Positions 35,539 through 43,659 of a stretch of DNA of 56,762 bases are shown in pieces. A model generated the notes under the pieces. The model made no database searches, was not told where the DNA came from, and was given only the letters and a program-made list of their open reading frames with translations. Made by a program: the position numbers and the translations under genes. Source of the stretch: Oligoflexales bacterium (GTDB lineage Bacteria; Bdellovibrionota_B; Oligoflexia; Oligoflexales; RGVZ01); NCBI GenBank assembly GCA_947445775.1, contig CANFEB010000012.1:1-56762 (forward strand), written 5' to 3'. The stretch's first letter is position 1, and each line of letters starts with the position of its first letter.

Positions 35539-36267
35539 ATGCTTAAAAAGATTTTGATCAACAACCGGTTGGTTCCAGTTCCAGTTCCAGTGCTCACCTT
35601 GACCCAGGCCTTGGCCTGGGTTGAGTCGACTCTGCTTTCTGCTGGCAATGTCATCACTCGTGTGGTGCTGGATCGCGCGACCATTGATTATGACAATGGT
35701 ATTTTGCCGGACAAGATTTCCCAGACGTCATTAACTGCGAAGTCGAGTCTTGAAATTCAGATCGACTCACTTGCCACCCTTGCCACTCAATCTCTTGATA
35801 CGGCGCATTCCTTGGCATCAGCCATTTTGGGAACATTGAAAGGTATCGCTGTTCATACTTGGCAGCGAAAGCCAGCAGAAAAAACTCCAGAATTGATGGT
35901 TTTGCACGAGGATATCAGCCTGGTCATTGATTTGCTTGGGCATGTTCACGAACTTTTGGCAGCTGCCACGGCAGCCAAACTCGTGGATTCCGCTCCTGTG
36001 GGCGGGATTGCTAGGTTACTTGATCAAAATCTGACGAGCTTCACTTTTGCCTGCAGCCAGTCGGATTGGAAGGCCTGCGCCAAGGTGATGCTGAATCGCT
36101 TTGAGCCCTTGCTCAAGGATCTTTTGGTTGAATCAGAGACTCTTCAGATCCGGGTTCTCGCCATCCAACCTCAATTGGCATTGCCGACGACTTCCGGTGG
36201 ATGTGGTGGTACTCTTGCAGAGGTAACGCCAATCAGGCGAACTGATGCTTGGCGCACCAATCCTTAG
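35539..36267 (+). CDS. Unknown alpha-helical protein
   Basis: 242 residues, cytoplasmic by composition, no known motif. After a VPVPVPV stretch encoded by TTCCAG repeats (35573-35590), it has a short beta-like segment (GNVITRVVLDRATIDYDNG) and then long helices (LTAKSSLEIQIDSLATLATQ; VLHEDISLVIDLLGHVHELL). It starts 11 bp after the glycosyltransferase stop with no clear ribosome binding site and so is likely coupled to it. It is probably a partner of that enzyme. Confidence 0.65.
   Translation: MLKKILINNRLVPVPVPVLTLTQALAWVESTLLSAGNVITRVVLDRATIDYDNGILPDKISQTSLTAKSSLEIQIDSLATLATQSLDTAHSLASAILGTLKGIAVHTWQRKPAEKTPELMVLHEDISLVIDLLGHVHELLAAATAAKLVDSAPVGGIARLLDQNLTSFTFACSQSDWKACAKVMLNRFEPLLKDLLVESETLQIRVLAIQPQLALPTTSGGCGGTLAEVTPIRRTDAWRTNP
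35573..35590 (+). repeat. TTCCAG x3 microrepeat
   Basis: Three exact copies of TTCCAG encode the VPVPVP stretch at residues about 12-18 of the unknown protein. Confidence 0.9.
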
Positions 36268-36269
36268 CG

Positions 36270-36299
36270 ATTACTGAAGCCATTACTGAAGCCATTACT
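36270..36299 (+). repeat. 12-bp tandem repeat upstream of slt
   Basis: ATTACTGAAGCC at 36270-36281 and 36282-36293, plus a half copy ATTACT. It lies between the stop of the previous gene (36267) and the slt start (36313). Confidence 0.9.
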
Positions 36300-36312
36300 T
36301 AAGCGACCACCG

Positions 36313-38733
36313 ATGACCGGGAGCAATTTCGTGCATTTTAAATTGGTAATGTGGCCGGCAGCCCTGCTGTTGTGCCTTCAACTTTGCTCGTCCTGGTTGC
36401 CAAACTTGTCATGGTTTATGCCGCAGGCTTTGGCCTCCGTGTTGCCGGAACATTATCCCCCGCAGATTGACGGGCGCCAGGGACCGCAGGTCGATCAGGA
36501 TCTGAAAATCTGGTTTGCTGAACATGTGGATCAATTGGCAGTTGTGCTCCTTAATGAGACGGACTATCAGGCTTTGCTGAAGAAATCTGACCGTTTCACC
36601 CAGCTTTACATTGCATCCCAGCGTGGTCAGTCAATCTTGCGCGGCACCCAACTCAAGGAATTGAGGGATGCTCTTGATCAGGAGCTAGCTCTGGCCAAAA
36701 AAGAATCCCGAGCCGCTCATCCCCTTGCGCCTTATGTCATGCAGTCCATTTTGGTCCGGGGTGCAATTCCTGAATCGGACGGTGCAAGGCTTGAGGCGTT
36801 TCTTTTAGAAGTTGCACCGAGGAGTTGTCCCGCACGCAAGGCATTCATGCGTTCCATTTCCAAAGATCATCTGGATGCTTTGGCTGATGAGGCGTTGATT
36901 CAGGCTTTTGGAAAAATCAAGGACTATAGGTCGCAGGCGTTTAGACGGCAGGCTTACGATGTATTTTTCTCGAATATCTCCGGAATGAAACGACCGCTTC
37001 TGAAATCGGCATTGCCAAATATCATGCCCGACATTGAGGGCTCGGTTGGGAGGCACGTTTGGCTCTCCGACTTGCTAGATAACGTTGCTGGTGGAAAATC
37101 ACTGAAACCACTCGCCAAGTCCCGGGAAGAAAGTAAAGCCGGGAGATGCAAAGAAGCCGAAAAGTTTCTGGTGGATGCGCTTGATGCAGAAAATTCAATT
37201 TTTGGAAGTAAAAAACCACCGGACCTCCTTGAAGACATGATCCAGACTGGCCATGCTATTACCCGGTGTACGAAGCGGCGTGGGGTTGCCCCAGGGTTGG
37301 CATTTTGGACTGGCCTCATGCCCAAATTTGAGAAGATTTTCGAATTTCCTGGTAAGGCAGCTGTTCTGCAGCGAATGGCGTCATTGCTTTGGAATGCCGA
37401 TCAAATGGATGGCGCGAAGGTTTATGCCCGTCAATTGCTGGCGGAGGCTAAGGCTTCTAAGTCTGTCGGTGCCGATGCGATTGTTTTGAAGGCGGAGTTT
37501 CTACTGGCACGAATCCTCGACGACAACATGGAACGTTCAGAGGCCAAGGAGCTGTTTGCTGATTTTGTGGCGCGTAATTCAGGGGATGCTGACTTTGAAG
37601 TGGCGCTGAGCGCATTGGTTTTGAGCCGGTTTGAAAGCGGCGAATTTGCGGCGGCGCTTGAACCTTTGGCGTTATCGATCGCCCGCCAAGACAAACTTCC
37701 GCCGGAAAAAAGATCCACCTCCATCATTGTTTTCGCACTTTTTTGGCAGGGACGGATTTACGCAGCCACTGGAAAACAGGATTTCGCGATCGCTGCCTGG
37801 CGTCGCCTCGCGACCGAATACTATTCCACCTACTACGGTGTGCTCGGCCATGTCCTGTATGAGCGGGCCACCGGTAAAAAGATTGTCTTGGAGCCCTCGC
37901 GTGTTCCGCGCTTTCCAGCTGATTTTTTGACGGCGCCATACGCTGGTGAAGACCGAGTCACGATGGCGCGTGTCGGCGCCCTGTATCGTCTTGGTCAGGC
38001 ATCTGATGCAATCTGTGAGTTGCGTGAGGTCAGGCAGAATCCTTCAGACATGGAGCAAACTGCTGCGCGGGCTTTGGCTCTTTATGCAGGTAAAGAATGG
38101 TTGGATGCGATTAAAGTGATGGATGCGTTGCCGCGTGCCTACAGAAATTCATTGCCACTCGGATTCGAACGGATGTTTTTTCCGCGTGAGCATGACAATC
38201 TTGTTTTTGACTATGCGAAGCGATTGAAAATGGATCCAGATTTTATTTTTGCATTGATTCGCCAAGAAAGTGTTTTCAATCCAAAAGCTCAGTCACCGGT
38301 TGGGGCGTCAGGTCTTATGCAATTGATGCCGGCGACGGCGAAGTATGAGCTGGGGCAATTGTCGAAGGGCTATATCAGTACCGAAAAGCGGGCGAAATTT
38401 GGCCGGGCGATTCTGAATAAGTCAAACCTGGGCGATCCTGAGCTGAATGTGGCGCTAGGCGTTCATCATGTGTTTCGTTTGTTTACCACCTTCAAGAATC
38501 CGATTTTGATGTTGTCGGCATATAACGCCAGTCCGACAGCGGCAGAAAAGTGGTCCCGAGAAATTTCCTTCGCGGATCCGCTGATTGCCTTGGAGAGGAT
38601 TCCGTATCAGGAAACCAGAACTTACGTGAAGTTGATCATGCGAAACTATTTTTACTACAAGCGTTGGTATGTGGGGGCGCACCCGCAAATGCCCTATATT
38701 GAATACTTGCTCACCAAGACTGTCAAAAAATAG
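36313..38733 (+). CDS. slt: Soluble lytic murein transglycosylase (Slt70-like)
   Basis: 806 residues. N-terminal signal segment (about 10-41, MWPAALLLCLQLCSSWLPNL ... QALA); the start at 36313 is the first ATG, another is at 36349. A long alpha-helical superhelix (about 60-620) resembles the U/L doughnut domains of Slt70. The C-terminal SLT domain has the catalytic Glu652 in FALIRQESVFNPKAQSPVGA, then SGLMQLMPATAKYELG and MLSAYNASPTAAEKW. The enzyme cleaves peptidoglycan glycan strands in the periplasm, forming anhydromuropeptides. E. coli Slt is about 645 residues, so this is a longer member. Confidence 0.93.
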   Translation: MTGSNFVHFKLVMWPAALLLCLQLCSSWLPNLSWFMPQALASVLPEHYPPQIDGRQGPQVDQDLKIWFAEHVDQLAVVLLNETDYQALLKKSDRFTQLYIASQRGQSILRGTQLKELRDALDQELALAKKESRAAHPLAPYVMQSILVRGAIPESDGARLEAFLLEVAPRSCPARKAFMRSISKDHLDALADEALIQAFGKIKDYRSQAFRRQAYDVFFSNISGMKRPLLKSALPNIMPDIEGSVGRHVWLSDLLDNVAGGKSLKPLAKSREESKAGRCKEAEKFLVDALDAENSIFGSKKPPDLLEDMIQTGHAITRCTKRRGVAPGLAFWTGLMPKFEKIFEFPGKAAVLQRMASLLWNADQMDGAKVYARQLLAEAKASKSVGADAIVLKAEFLLARILDDNMERSEAKELFADFVARNSGDADFEVALSALVLSRFESGEFAAALEPLALSIARQDKLPPEKRSTSIIVFALFWQGRIYAATGKQDFAIAAWRRLATEYYSTYYGVLGHVLYERATGKKIVLEPSRVPRFPADFLTAPYAGEDRVTMARVGALYRLGQASDAICELREVRQNPSDMEQTAARALALYAGKEWLDAIKVMDALPRAYRNSLPLGFERMFFPREHDNLVFDYAKRLKMDPDFIFALIRQESVFNPKAQSPVGASGLMQLMPATAKYELGQLSKGYISTEKRAKFGRAILNKSNLGDPELNVALGVHHVFRLFTTFKNPILMLSAYNASPTAAEKWSREISFADPLIALERIPYQETRTYVKLIMRNYFYYKRWYVGAHPQMPYIEYLLTKTVKK

Positions 38734-38752
38734 CTTTCAGCTAGTATGGATT

Positions 38753-38770
38753 CCCTGTCCCTGTCCCTGT
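38753..38770 (+). repeat. CCCTGT x3 microrepeat
   Basis: Three exact CCCTGT units in the 85-bp gap between slt and the DUF1456 gene. Confidence 0.9.
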
Positions 38771-38818
38771 GTCGTTGGTGAAGTTATTTAAAAAACGTGC
38801 GACGCCTAAGGATTTCCA

Positions 38819-39292
38819 GTGATCAATAACGATGTTCTCCGTCGCATCCGTTTCACCTTTGATTTGAACGACGATAAAATGATGGCGATTTTTAAATTGG
38901 GTGGTCTGGCAGCTAGCCGGGAGCAGATCAGCGACTGGCTAAAAAGGGACGAAGATCCTGCCTTCCAGGTTTGCAAAGATGTCGAAATGGCCGTTTTTCT
39001 GAACGGCTTCATTATCAAAAATCGCGGTGCTAAAGACGACATCGTCCCAGAGCCTGAAAAACGCCTGACAAATAATTTAATCTTTAAAAAAATGAAGATC
39101 GCCCTCAACCTCAAGGAGGATGATGTGCTTGCAGTGCTGGCGGCGGCCGGATTTCCCATCAGCAAACATGAATTAAGCGCCTTTTTTCGAAGTCCTAGTC
39201 ACAAAAACTATCGAGAATGCAAGGACCAGCTCCTGAGAAATTTTCTAAAGGGACTTCAACTTAGAAAAGTCGGCGTAGCTCCGTCCGTCTGA
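38819..39292 (+). CDS. yehS: YehS/DUF1456 family protein
   Basis: 157 residues from GTG 38819, beginning MINNDVLRRIRFTFDLNDDK as this family does. It has the two tandem DUF1456 units (DKMMAIFKLGGLAASREQIS ... and EDDVLAVLAAAGFPISKHEL), each a small helical bundle. E. coli YehS is uncharacterised; no activity can be assigned. The last codons (GVAPSV and stop) fall within a dispersed repeat (39281-39322), so the natural C-terminus may have been altered by repeat insertion; family proteins usually end soon after LLRNFLKGLQ. Confidence 0.88.
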   Translation: MINNDVLRRIRFTFDLNDDKMMAIFKLGGLAASREQISDWLKRDEDPAFQVCKDVEMAVFLNGFIIKNRGAKDDIVPEPEKRLTNNLIFKKMKIALNLKEDDVLAVLAAAGFPISKHELSAFFRSPSHKNYRECKDQLLRNFLKGLQLRKVGVAPSV

Positions 39293-39322
39293 GGCGAAGC
39301 CCCGTCAAGCTGAGGCGAAGCC
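39281..39322 (+). repeat. Dispersed CTGAGGCGAAGCC repeat, two tandem copies
   Basis: CCGTCCGTCTGAGGCGAAGC (39281-39300) and CCCGTCAAGCTGAGGCGAAG (39301-39320). A third relative, CCCGTCATTCTGAGGCGAAT, is at 40610-40629, so the family flanks the broken HNH gene on both sides. Confidence 0.8.
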
Positions 39323-39637
39323 TAATAATCCACTCCTGGGGTGGAAGAAAGGATCCTTTCCCTTCGCTACGCTCAGGGTCAGGATGACAAGTCCGGGCAG
39401 CAGGATGACGGGGCGGTACATTACATCGCCCACTCGATTTTACTTGACAGGAAATTTCCACGCCTTTTACGCAACCGGATTGCAGCCTTGCGGGCTAGCA
39501 CATTTCTAACGTGATGCCCCCTGGAATAAGTGCTAATCGTCGCGCACTGATTCAGGCGAGAGGCGAAAGGGACTTAGGCGTTGCGGCGATTCTAGGCCTA
39601 TTTACGCCTTCCAAAAAAAACCGTGTTATGAAATTCA
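39293..39637 (+). other. 345-bp repeat-bearing intergenic region
   Basis: No credible gene. It holds the second CTGAGGCGAAG copy, a 14-bp palindrome GAAAGGATCCTTTC (39347-39360) and, on the minus strand, GTCATCCTG (twice) with CTGAGCGTAGCGAAGG, a REP-like motif I recall from intergenic DNA of many bacteria. TTGACA at 39444-39449 has no good -10 partner. The remainder shows nothing recognisable. Confidence 0.7.
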
Positions 39638-40549
39638 GTGGGCGCAAAAAAACTTTCGGATACCGACTTATCCGTCGCATTGCATAAGGCCATTGCCTCT
39701 GAACCCAGCAACATTGCCGCCTCCATCGCATGCCTGATTGAAATCACGGCGCGTGACCTGCATACGCGCCTTGGCGCGGCGTCGCTTTTTGTCTATCTGA
39801 CGCGCGACCTGAAGCTGTCGGAATCGTCAGCATCAAAACGCTGTGCCGCGGTCAGGGCGATTCGCAAGTACCCACAAATATTGGATCTCATTCAGTTTGG
39901 TCGGCTGCACCTGTCAAATATATCGATGATCTCGCGCCATCTGACTTGCGATAATTCCGAGTGGCTGATTTCATTGGCGCAAACCCAAACACAGCGTGGC
40001 CTTGAAAAGACGTTGGCGCTTGAATTTCTTTAGCCAGCAAAGCGCGACACCATACGTCCGGTCGTTTATTCGTTGCAGCGCGATCAAAGCCCTGTTGATG
40101 ACTTGAAAAATCTTCAAAAAAATCATCTGCCAAATCTTACCCAGCGAGTATTGGGTGCCCGTGTGCATGTCACGCTCAATCCCGAGGCCGCGGCGGACCT
40201 TGAATTTCTGGCGCAGGCGATGCCAGGAAAATCACCCTCAAGGCATTCATCGAGTGGTCCAACCCAGCGACCATCAGGGTCTCCATCAGGGTCTCCATCA
40301 GGGTCTCCATCAGGGTCTCCATCTGAATCGAAGGTAACCGGTGTGATTTCAGGAGATTCGGCGACGAACCCTGTCGCAAGGCGCTGCGATGCCATTCACC
40401 AACTAGAGTTTGATCACGTGATCCCGCTGGCGTTTGGCGGGCAAAACACCTTGGCCAACTTGCGCCTGTTTTGTCGCGCGCACAATAATTTGGCGGCGAA
40501 GGATCTCATGGGAAAAGAATTTATCGAATCGCACTTTGGGCATGGTTGA
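39638..40549 (+). pseudogene. HNH endonuclease gene interrupted by an in-frame TAG
   Basis: Codon 132 (40031-40033) is TAG; the same frame is open on both sides, reading ALEFL-stop-PAKRDTIRPVVYSLQRDQ without a shift. The N-terminal half (ARDLHTRLGAASLFVYLTRD, SASKRCAAVRAIRKYPQILD, GRLHLSNISMISRHLT) and the C-terminal half (HQLEFDHVIPLAFGG, NLRLFCRAHNNLAAKDLMGK) together match the HNH proteins common in Bdellovibrio-like genomes. The HNH residues Asp-His, Asn and His are intact, so the break looks recent. The GTG start has no ribosome binding site; an ATG at 39628 (MKFSGRKK) would enter this frame if the 7-A run at 39644-39650 lost one A, so the start may be damaged too. A Ser-Pro-Gly repeat lies between the halves. 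Confidence 0.8.
40271..40318 (+). repeat. Four 12-bp tandem repeats in the HNH gene
   Basis: Four exact CCATCAGGGTCT units encode PSGS four times, in the linker ahead of the HNH domain. Confidence 0.95.
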
Positions 40550-40564
40550 GTTTCGCTTTGGGAG

Positions 40565-40594
40565 GTGGCGTACTTTCCGCGGAAAGTACGCCAC
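40565..40594. repeat. 30-bp perfect palindrome
   Basis: GTGGCGTACTTTCCG is followed directly by its exact reverse complement. It lies in the 83-bp gap between the convergent HNH pseudogene and maiA. No T-run follows on either strand. It may act as a transcription boundary, a cruciform, or a protein site. Confidence 0.95.
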
Positions 40595-40608
40595 GTCACG
40601 CGGCGGAG

Positions 40609-40631
40609 CCCCGTCATTCTGAGGCGAATCC
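40609..40631 (+). repeat. Third copy of the dispersed CTGAGGCGAA repeat
   Basis: CCCCGTCATTCTGAGGCGAA with TCC after it; 19 of 23 positions or so match the copy at 39300-39322. It ends next to the maiA stop codon. Confidence 0.75.
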
Positions 40632-40632
40632 A

Positions 40633-41307
40633 TCAGGCCAACAACTGAGCCCCCGGTTGCCGGTCAGGATGAGCAGCCTTGCATTCGGGTAGAGTCAAAC
40701 AGCGTTCGCCAATGGCGGAAAGCAGCGGCCACAGCGCAACATCAACGTTGAAGCGTCGGGCGTTATAAATTTGCGGCACCAGGCATAAATCGGCCATCGT
40801 CACCACATCACCAACGCTGAATCTGCCCGGTTTTCCATGCTGCAGCAGTTTTTCGTAGCCCGCCAACCCAGTGGCGATCCAATGCGCAGCCCATGCCTGC
40901 TGCGTGTCTTTGTCCAGGCTGTGCTGCCGCATCGTCGACAGGTTTTGAAGGGGTTGCGTGTTGCACGCAATCTGTAACATCAACTGCCGTACCTGTAGGC
41001 GGTCCAAGGGATCTTTGGGAAGGAGCGCTGGCGCAGGCGCGGGATTGGTTTCCTCAAGCCACTCTAAAATGGCCAATGACTCGCCGAAACACTTGCCCTC
41101 AGTTTCGATAGCAGGGACGAACCCGATGGGATTGACCTTCAGAAAGTCTGGGGATTTCTGCGCGTTCGCCAAAAGGTTTACCGGAACGTCGTGATACGGA
41201 AGGCCTTTGATTTTCAGCGCCCAGCGCACCCGCCAAGAGCTTGAAGAACGCCAGTAATGATAGAGCGTCAGGGCCTGGCCCGCAGGTGTTTTCTGGTTCG
41301 TGTTCAT
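40633..41307 (-). CDS. maiA: Maleylacetoacetate isomerase (zeta-class GST)
   Basis: 224 residues; TAAGGAG lies 7 nt before the ATG. The glutathione-binding N-terminal domain has LYHYWRSSSSWRVRWALKIK, the zeta signature (normally SSCxxRVR), then VNPIGFVPAIETEG and GESLAILEWLEE; the helical C-terminal domain has FSVGDVVTMADLCLVPQIYN. The enzyme isomerises maleylacetoacetate to fumarylacetoacetate in tyrosine breakdown, with glutathione as cofactor. The signature cysteine is Ser here; mutational work on the family suggests the first Ser is the key residue, so activity is likely retained. No hmgA or fahA is adjacent. It is 23 bp downstream of sfsA on the same strand. Confidence 0.9.
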   Translation of the reverse strand: MNTNQKTPAGQALTLYHYWRSSSSWRVRWALKIKGLPYHDVPVNLLANAQKSPDFLKVNPIGFVPAIETEGKCFGESLAILEWLEETNPAPAPALLPKDPLDRLQVRQLMLQIACNTQPLQNLSTMRQHSLDKDTQQAWAAHWIATGLAGYEKLLQHGKPGRFSVGDVVTMADLCLVPQIYNARRFNVDVALWPLLSAIGERCLTLPECKAAHPDRQPGAQLLA

Positions 41308-41330
41308 TGCCAGCTCCTTAAGAATTAGTG

Positions 41331-42080
41331 CTAGTCCAGTTGGACCTTAACCTCAGAACCAATGCCGGCATGGGTCAGGGCCGTGTCTGCGCGCCAAGCC
41401 ATAATTTCAACTCCGCACGCCGCCGCCTCGCGCAAGGCTTTCGCATATTTTGGGTCGATCTCATGGGCGGCGCGGAAAACCTCGCCATCTGGACGGTTCA
41501 CGAGAAAAAACATGACGCTGCGGACGCCCTCAGATGCCAACTGAGAAAGTTCATGTAAATGCTTGAGGCCACGCGCCGTCACCGCATCGGGAAAGGCGAT
41601 GTCGTCCCCCAATTTCAAGGTGGCGTTCTTGACCTCAATGACACAGATCTCGATTCCAGTTCCGTCGCGGTCGAGAAGGATATCGCAGCGAGATTCGCGA
41701 CTAATTACCGCCTCGCGGCGCAGGCTCGCATAACCCCGAAGCTCAGGAATTTGCCCGGCGGCAATTGCCTCAGCAACAATGGCGTTCGGGCGCGCTGTGT
41801 TGACCCCGATAAGCCCGACGCGATTTTGCCCAGGGTTTTCGTCGCCCGGGATCTCGGTCAGTTCCCAGGTGTATTTGAGTTTTCTTTTTGGATCCGGATT
41901 CCATGTCAGGTAGACAATGCTGCCTGGATCGCTGCACGTCTTCATTGTGCCGGTGTTGGCGCAGTGAGCGACAACAACTTGGCCCTTCATAGGACCATCC
42001 AGCAATTCAACATCCGCAAAAAACCTTTTGTATCGGCGCAGCAAGCGCCCCCTAATCAAGGGACTTGAAAAACTGGGCAT
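41331..42080 (-). CDS. sfsA: SfsA family DNA-binding/nuclease-fold protein
   Basis: 249 residues from ATG 42080, chosen because GGAG is 7 nt upstream; ATG 42083 and TTG 42098 are also in frame. Motifs LIRGRLLRRYKRFFADVELL, VVAHCANTGTMKTC, RESRCDILLD, EICVIEVKNATL, FPDAVTARGLKHLHEL and SVMFFLVNRPDG are diagnostic of SfsA (sugar fermentation stimulation protein), an OB-fold plus a restriction-nuclease-like domain. Its molecular role is not settled in any species. The start lies within the patatin gene (29-bp overlap), so it belongs to the dsbD-patatin-sfsA transcript. Confidence 0.94.
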   Translation of the reverse strand: MPSFSSPLIRGRLLRRYKRFFADVELLDGPMKGQVVVAHCANTGTMKTCSDPGSIVYLTWNPDPKRKLKYTWELTEIPGDENPGQNRVGLIGVNTARPNAIVAEAIAAGQIPELRGYASLRREAVISRESRCDILLDRDGTGIEICVIEVKNATLKLGDDIAFPDAVTARGLKHLHELSQLASEGVRSVMFFLVNRPDGEVFRAAHEIDPKYAKALREAAACGVEIMAWRADTALTHAGIGSEVKVQLD

Positions 42081-43659
42081 CATCCCGCTCCAATTCAAGC
42101 AGCTTCATTGCTGGCAATAAGTTGAAGCCGTATTTACCGAGTTTCGTCTGGTATACCTGATGGCGTTCTCGTAGCTGGCGCATGGTGTGCTCGTACGCAA
42201 GTTTAACGATCTTCGTCCGGATTCGGTAACGCATTGGCGATCCTGACATTAACTCCGCGCATTCTTCGTCCGGTTGAAACACCAGAAAATCGACATCCGG
42301 ATAGCGCTCCGTCAGATGGGTCAGGGTGATGTGAAACCGCGTCGAAACCAACGCCTTGATCGCCTGAATGGTGGAATAGATCCCGCCAAGTTTGTCCACC
42401 GATCCCGGAATCAGAGTTCCATACGGCTTTAATGGATCGACAATAAATACGAGCTGGCAGCCACGCTCAATGAGCAGGTCAACATTGCAGGACTTGGTGA
42501 TCTGTCCGTCGACAAACCAGCGACCTTTGATTTGGGCGGGCATGAAAAAAGGAGGCAGCGCACACGACGCGCGCAGTGCATCAGAGACGGCGACGTCGTC
42601 CCAGGGTGGCTTGCCAAAGACCACATGTTCAAACGAGTCCTGATCGGTTGCTCCGATATAAAGTTCAACGCCGTCTGTCCGGCCGAGGAAAGAATCCTTG
42701 TAGTTGAACGCCTCGACGGCGTTCTTGAAATATTTTTTGAGGGCTTCGCCCTTGAAAAATCCAGTTGGGAAAGCCCGAAAAATTTTATTGACCCATTTCT
42801 GCGGATCTAGTCCCGACCACGACAGCGACTGAAAGCCAATGCGCTTGGCAATATCCACGCCCGCAACATCGAACAGCACTTTGCTGCTGAGGGGCGGAAG
42901 AAATTCCGATTTTCCGTGCAGTGCCTTGATGACTTCCTGGGTTGGCACGCCGCCGGCGCCCATGGCGGCCATGATTGAGCCGCTACTCACTCCCGAATAG
43001 ATTCCGGCATCACGCAATTCGCGCCCGTTTTCCTTGTCCAAGGCACGTTCAAGGGCATAGATACACCCGAGTTGAAACAGAAAACCTTCAAGGCCGCCGC
43101 CGCTGAAGGCGATCCCAGCCCGTGGTTTATCGTTAGTTTCATGCAGTTTTTGAATGTCAGTCCGGCGCGATTCGATGACGCGAAAAATCCAGCGCAGCAG
43201 CTGAGCCGTGGCCGGTGGATCGATGATCACGTCGCGAACTTGAACGCGCCCAAGTTCAAGGCTGCGTGCCACGTCGGATTTGCTGCCGCTGCGAAGGATC
43301 GCAACGACTCGGCTCATTGGAAAAAGAAAGTCCGGGCCCCAGAGTTCTGCGAACATGGCAACATCATCGCGGATCTTTTTTACGGCGGCCCGCGCTTCAA
43401 TGGCCGGTTCGTTACCCGCGGGGCGCTCATCGTAGATCAAAAGGTCCACAGGAAAATGCCGCAGATGCGGCGTTATTCCATCCAAGTCCGTCAACAGGGT
43501 GACTTCCAACAAACGGCCTTGCAGCATCGGATGATCGATTTCCCATGTCGGCGCCCGCGCAAAAGCGGATTCGACCGCCTTGGCATCAAGGCGTTTCAGG
43601 GACTGTTTGACGGCTTCAATCTGGGGGCCTGTACCCACATAAAGGAGAAAATATTTCAC
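42052..43659 (-). CDS. Patatin-like phospholipase with an unknown N-terminal domain
   Basis: 535 residues from a GTG start overlapping the dsbD stop by 4 bp. Residues about 180-440 are a patatin domain: oxyanion loop FSGGGLEGF (about 185), nucleophile Ser225 in GVSSGS, and Asp384 in WFVDGQ, so the Ser/Asp dyad is complete. Residues 1-170 (KYFLLYVGTGPQIEAVKQSL ... VDLLIYDERPAGNEPAIEAR ... DFLFPMSRVVAILRSGSKSD) look like an alpha/beta, receiver-like or nucleotide-binding-like fold not usual in patatins. No signal peptide, so cytoplasmic. Expected to hydrolyse phospholipid acyl esters. It is sandwiched between dsbD and sfsA with overlaps at both ends. Confidence 0.87.
   Translation of the reverse strand: MKYFLLYVGTGPQIEAVKQSLKRLDAKAVESAFARAPTWEIDHPMLQGRLLEVTLLTDLDGITPHLRHFPVDLLIYDERPAGNEPAIEARAAVKKIRDDVAMFAELWGPDFLFPMSRVVAILRSGSKSDVARSLELGRVQVRDVIIDPPATAQLLRWIFRVIESRRTDIQKLHETNDKPRAGIAFSGGGLEGFLFQLGCIYALERALDKENGRELRDAGIYSGVSSGSIMAAMGAGGVPTQEVIKALHGKSEFLPPLSSKVLFDVAGVDIAKRIGFQSLSWSGLDPQKWVNKIFRAFPTGFFKGEALKKYFKNAVEAFNYKDSFLGRTDGVELYIGATDQDSFEHVVFGKPPWDDVAVSDALRASCALPPFFMPAQIKGRWFVDGQITKSCNVDLLIERGCQLVFIVDPLKPYGTLIPGSVDKLGGIYSTIQAIKALVSTRFHITLTHLTERYPDVDFLVFQPDEECAELMSGSPMRYRIRTKIVKLAYEHTMRQLRERHQVYQTKLGKYGFNLLPAMKLLELERDDAQFFKSLD

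Noticed and set aside
39444-39475. TTGACA promoter ahead of the HNH gene
   Set aside because: No acceptable -10 hexamer at 16-18 bp spacing.
40123-40395. 90-codon minus-strand frame with a DGDP repeat
   Set aside because: It is the complement of the 12-bp repeat in the HNH gene.
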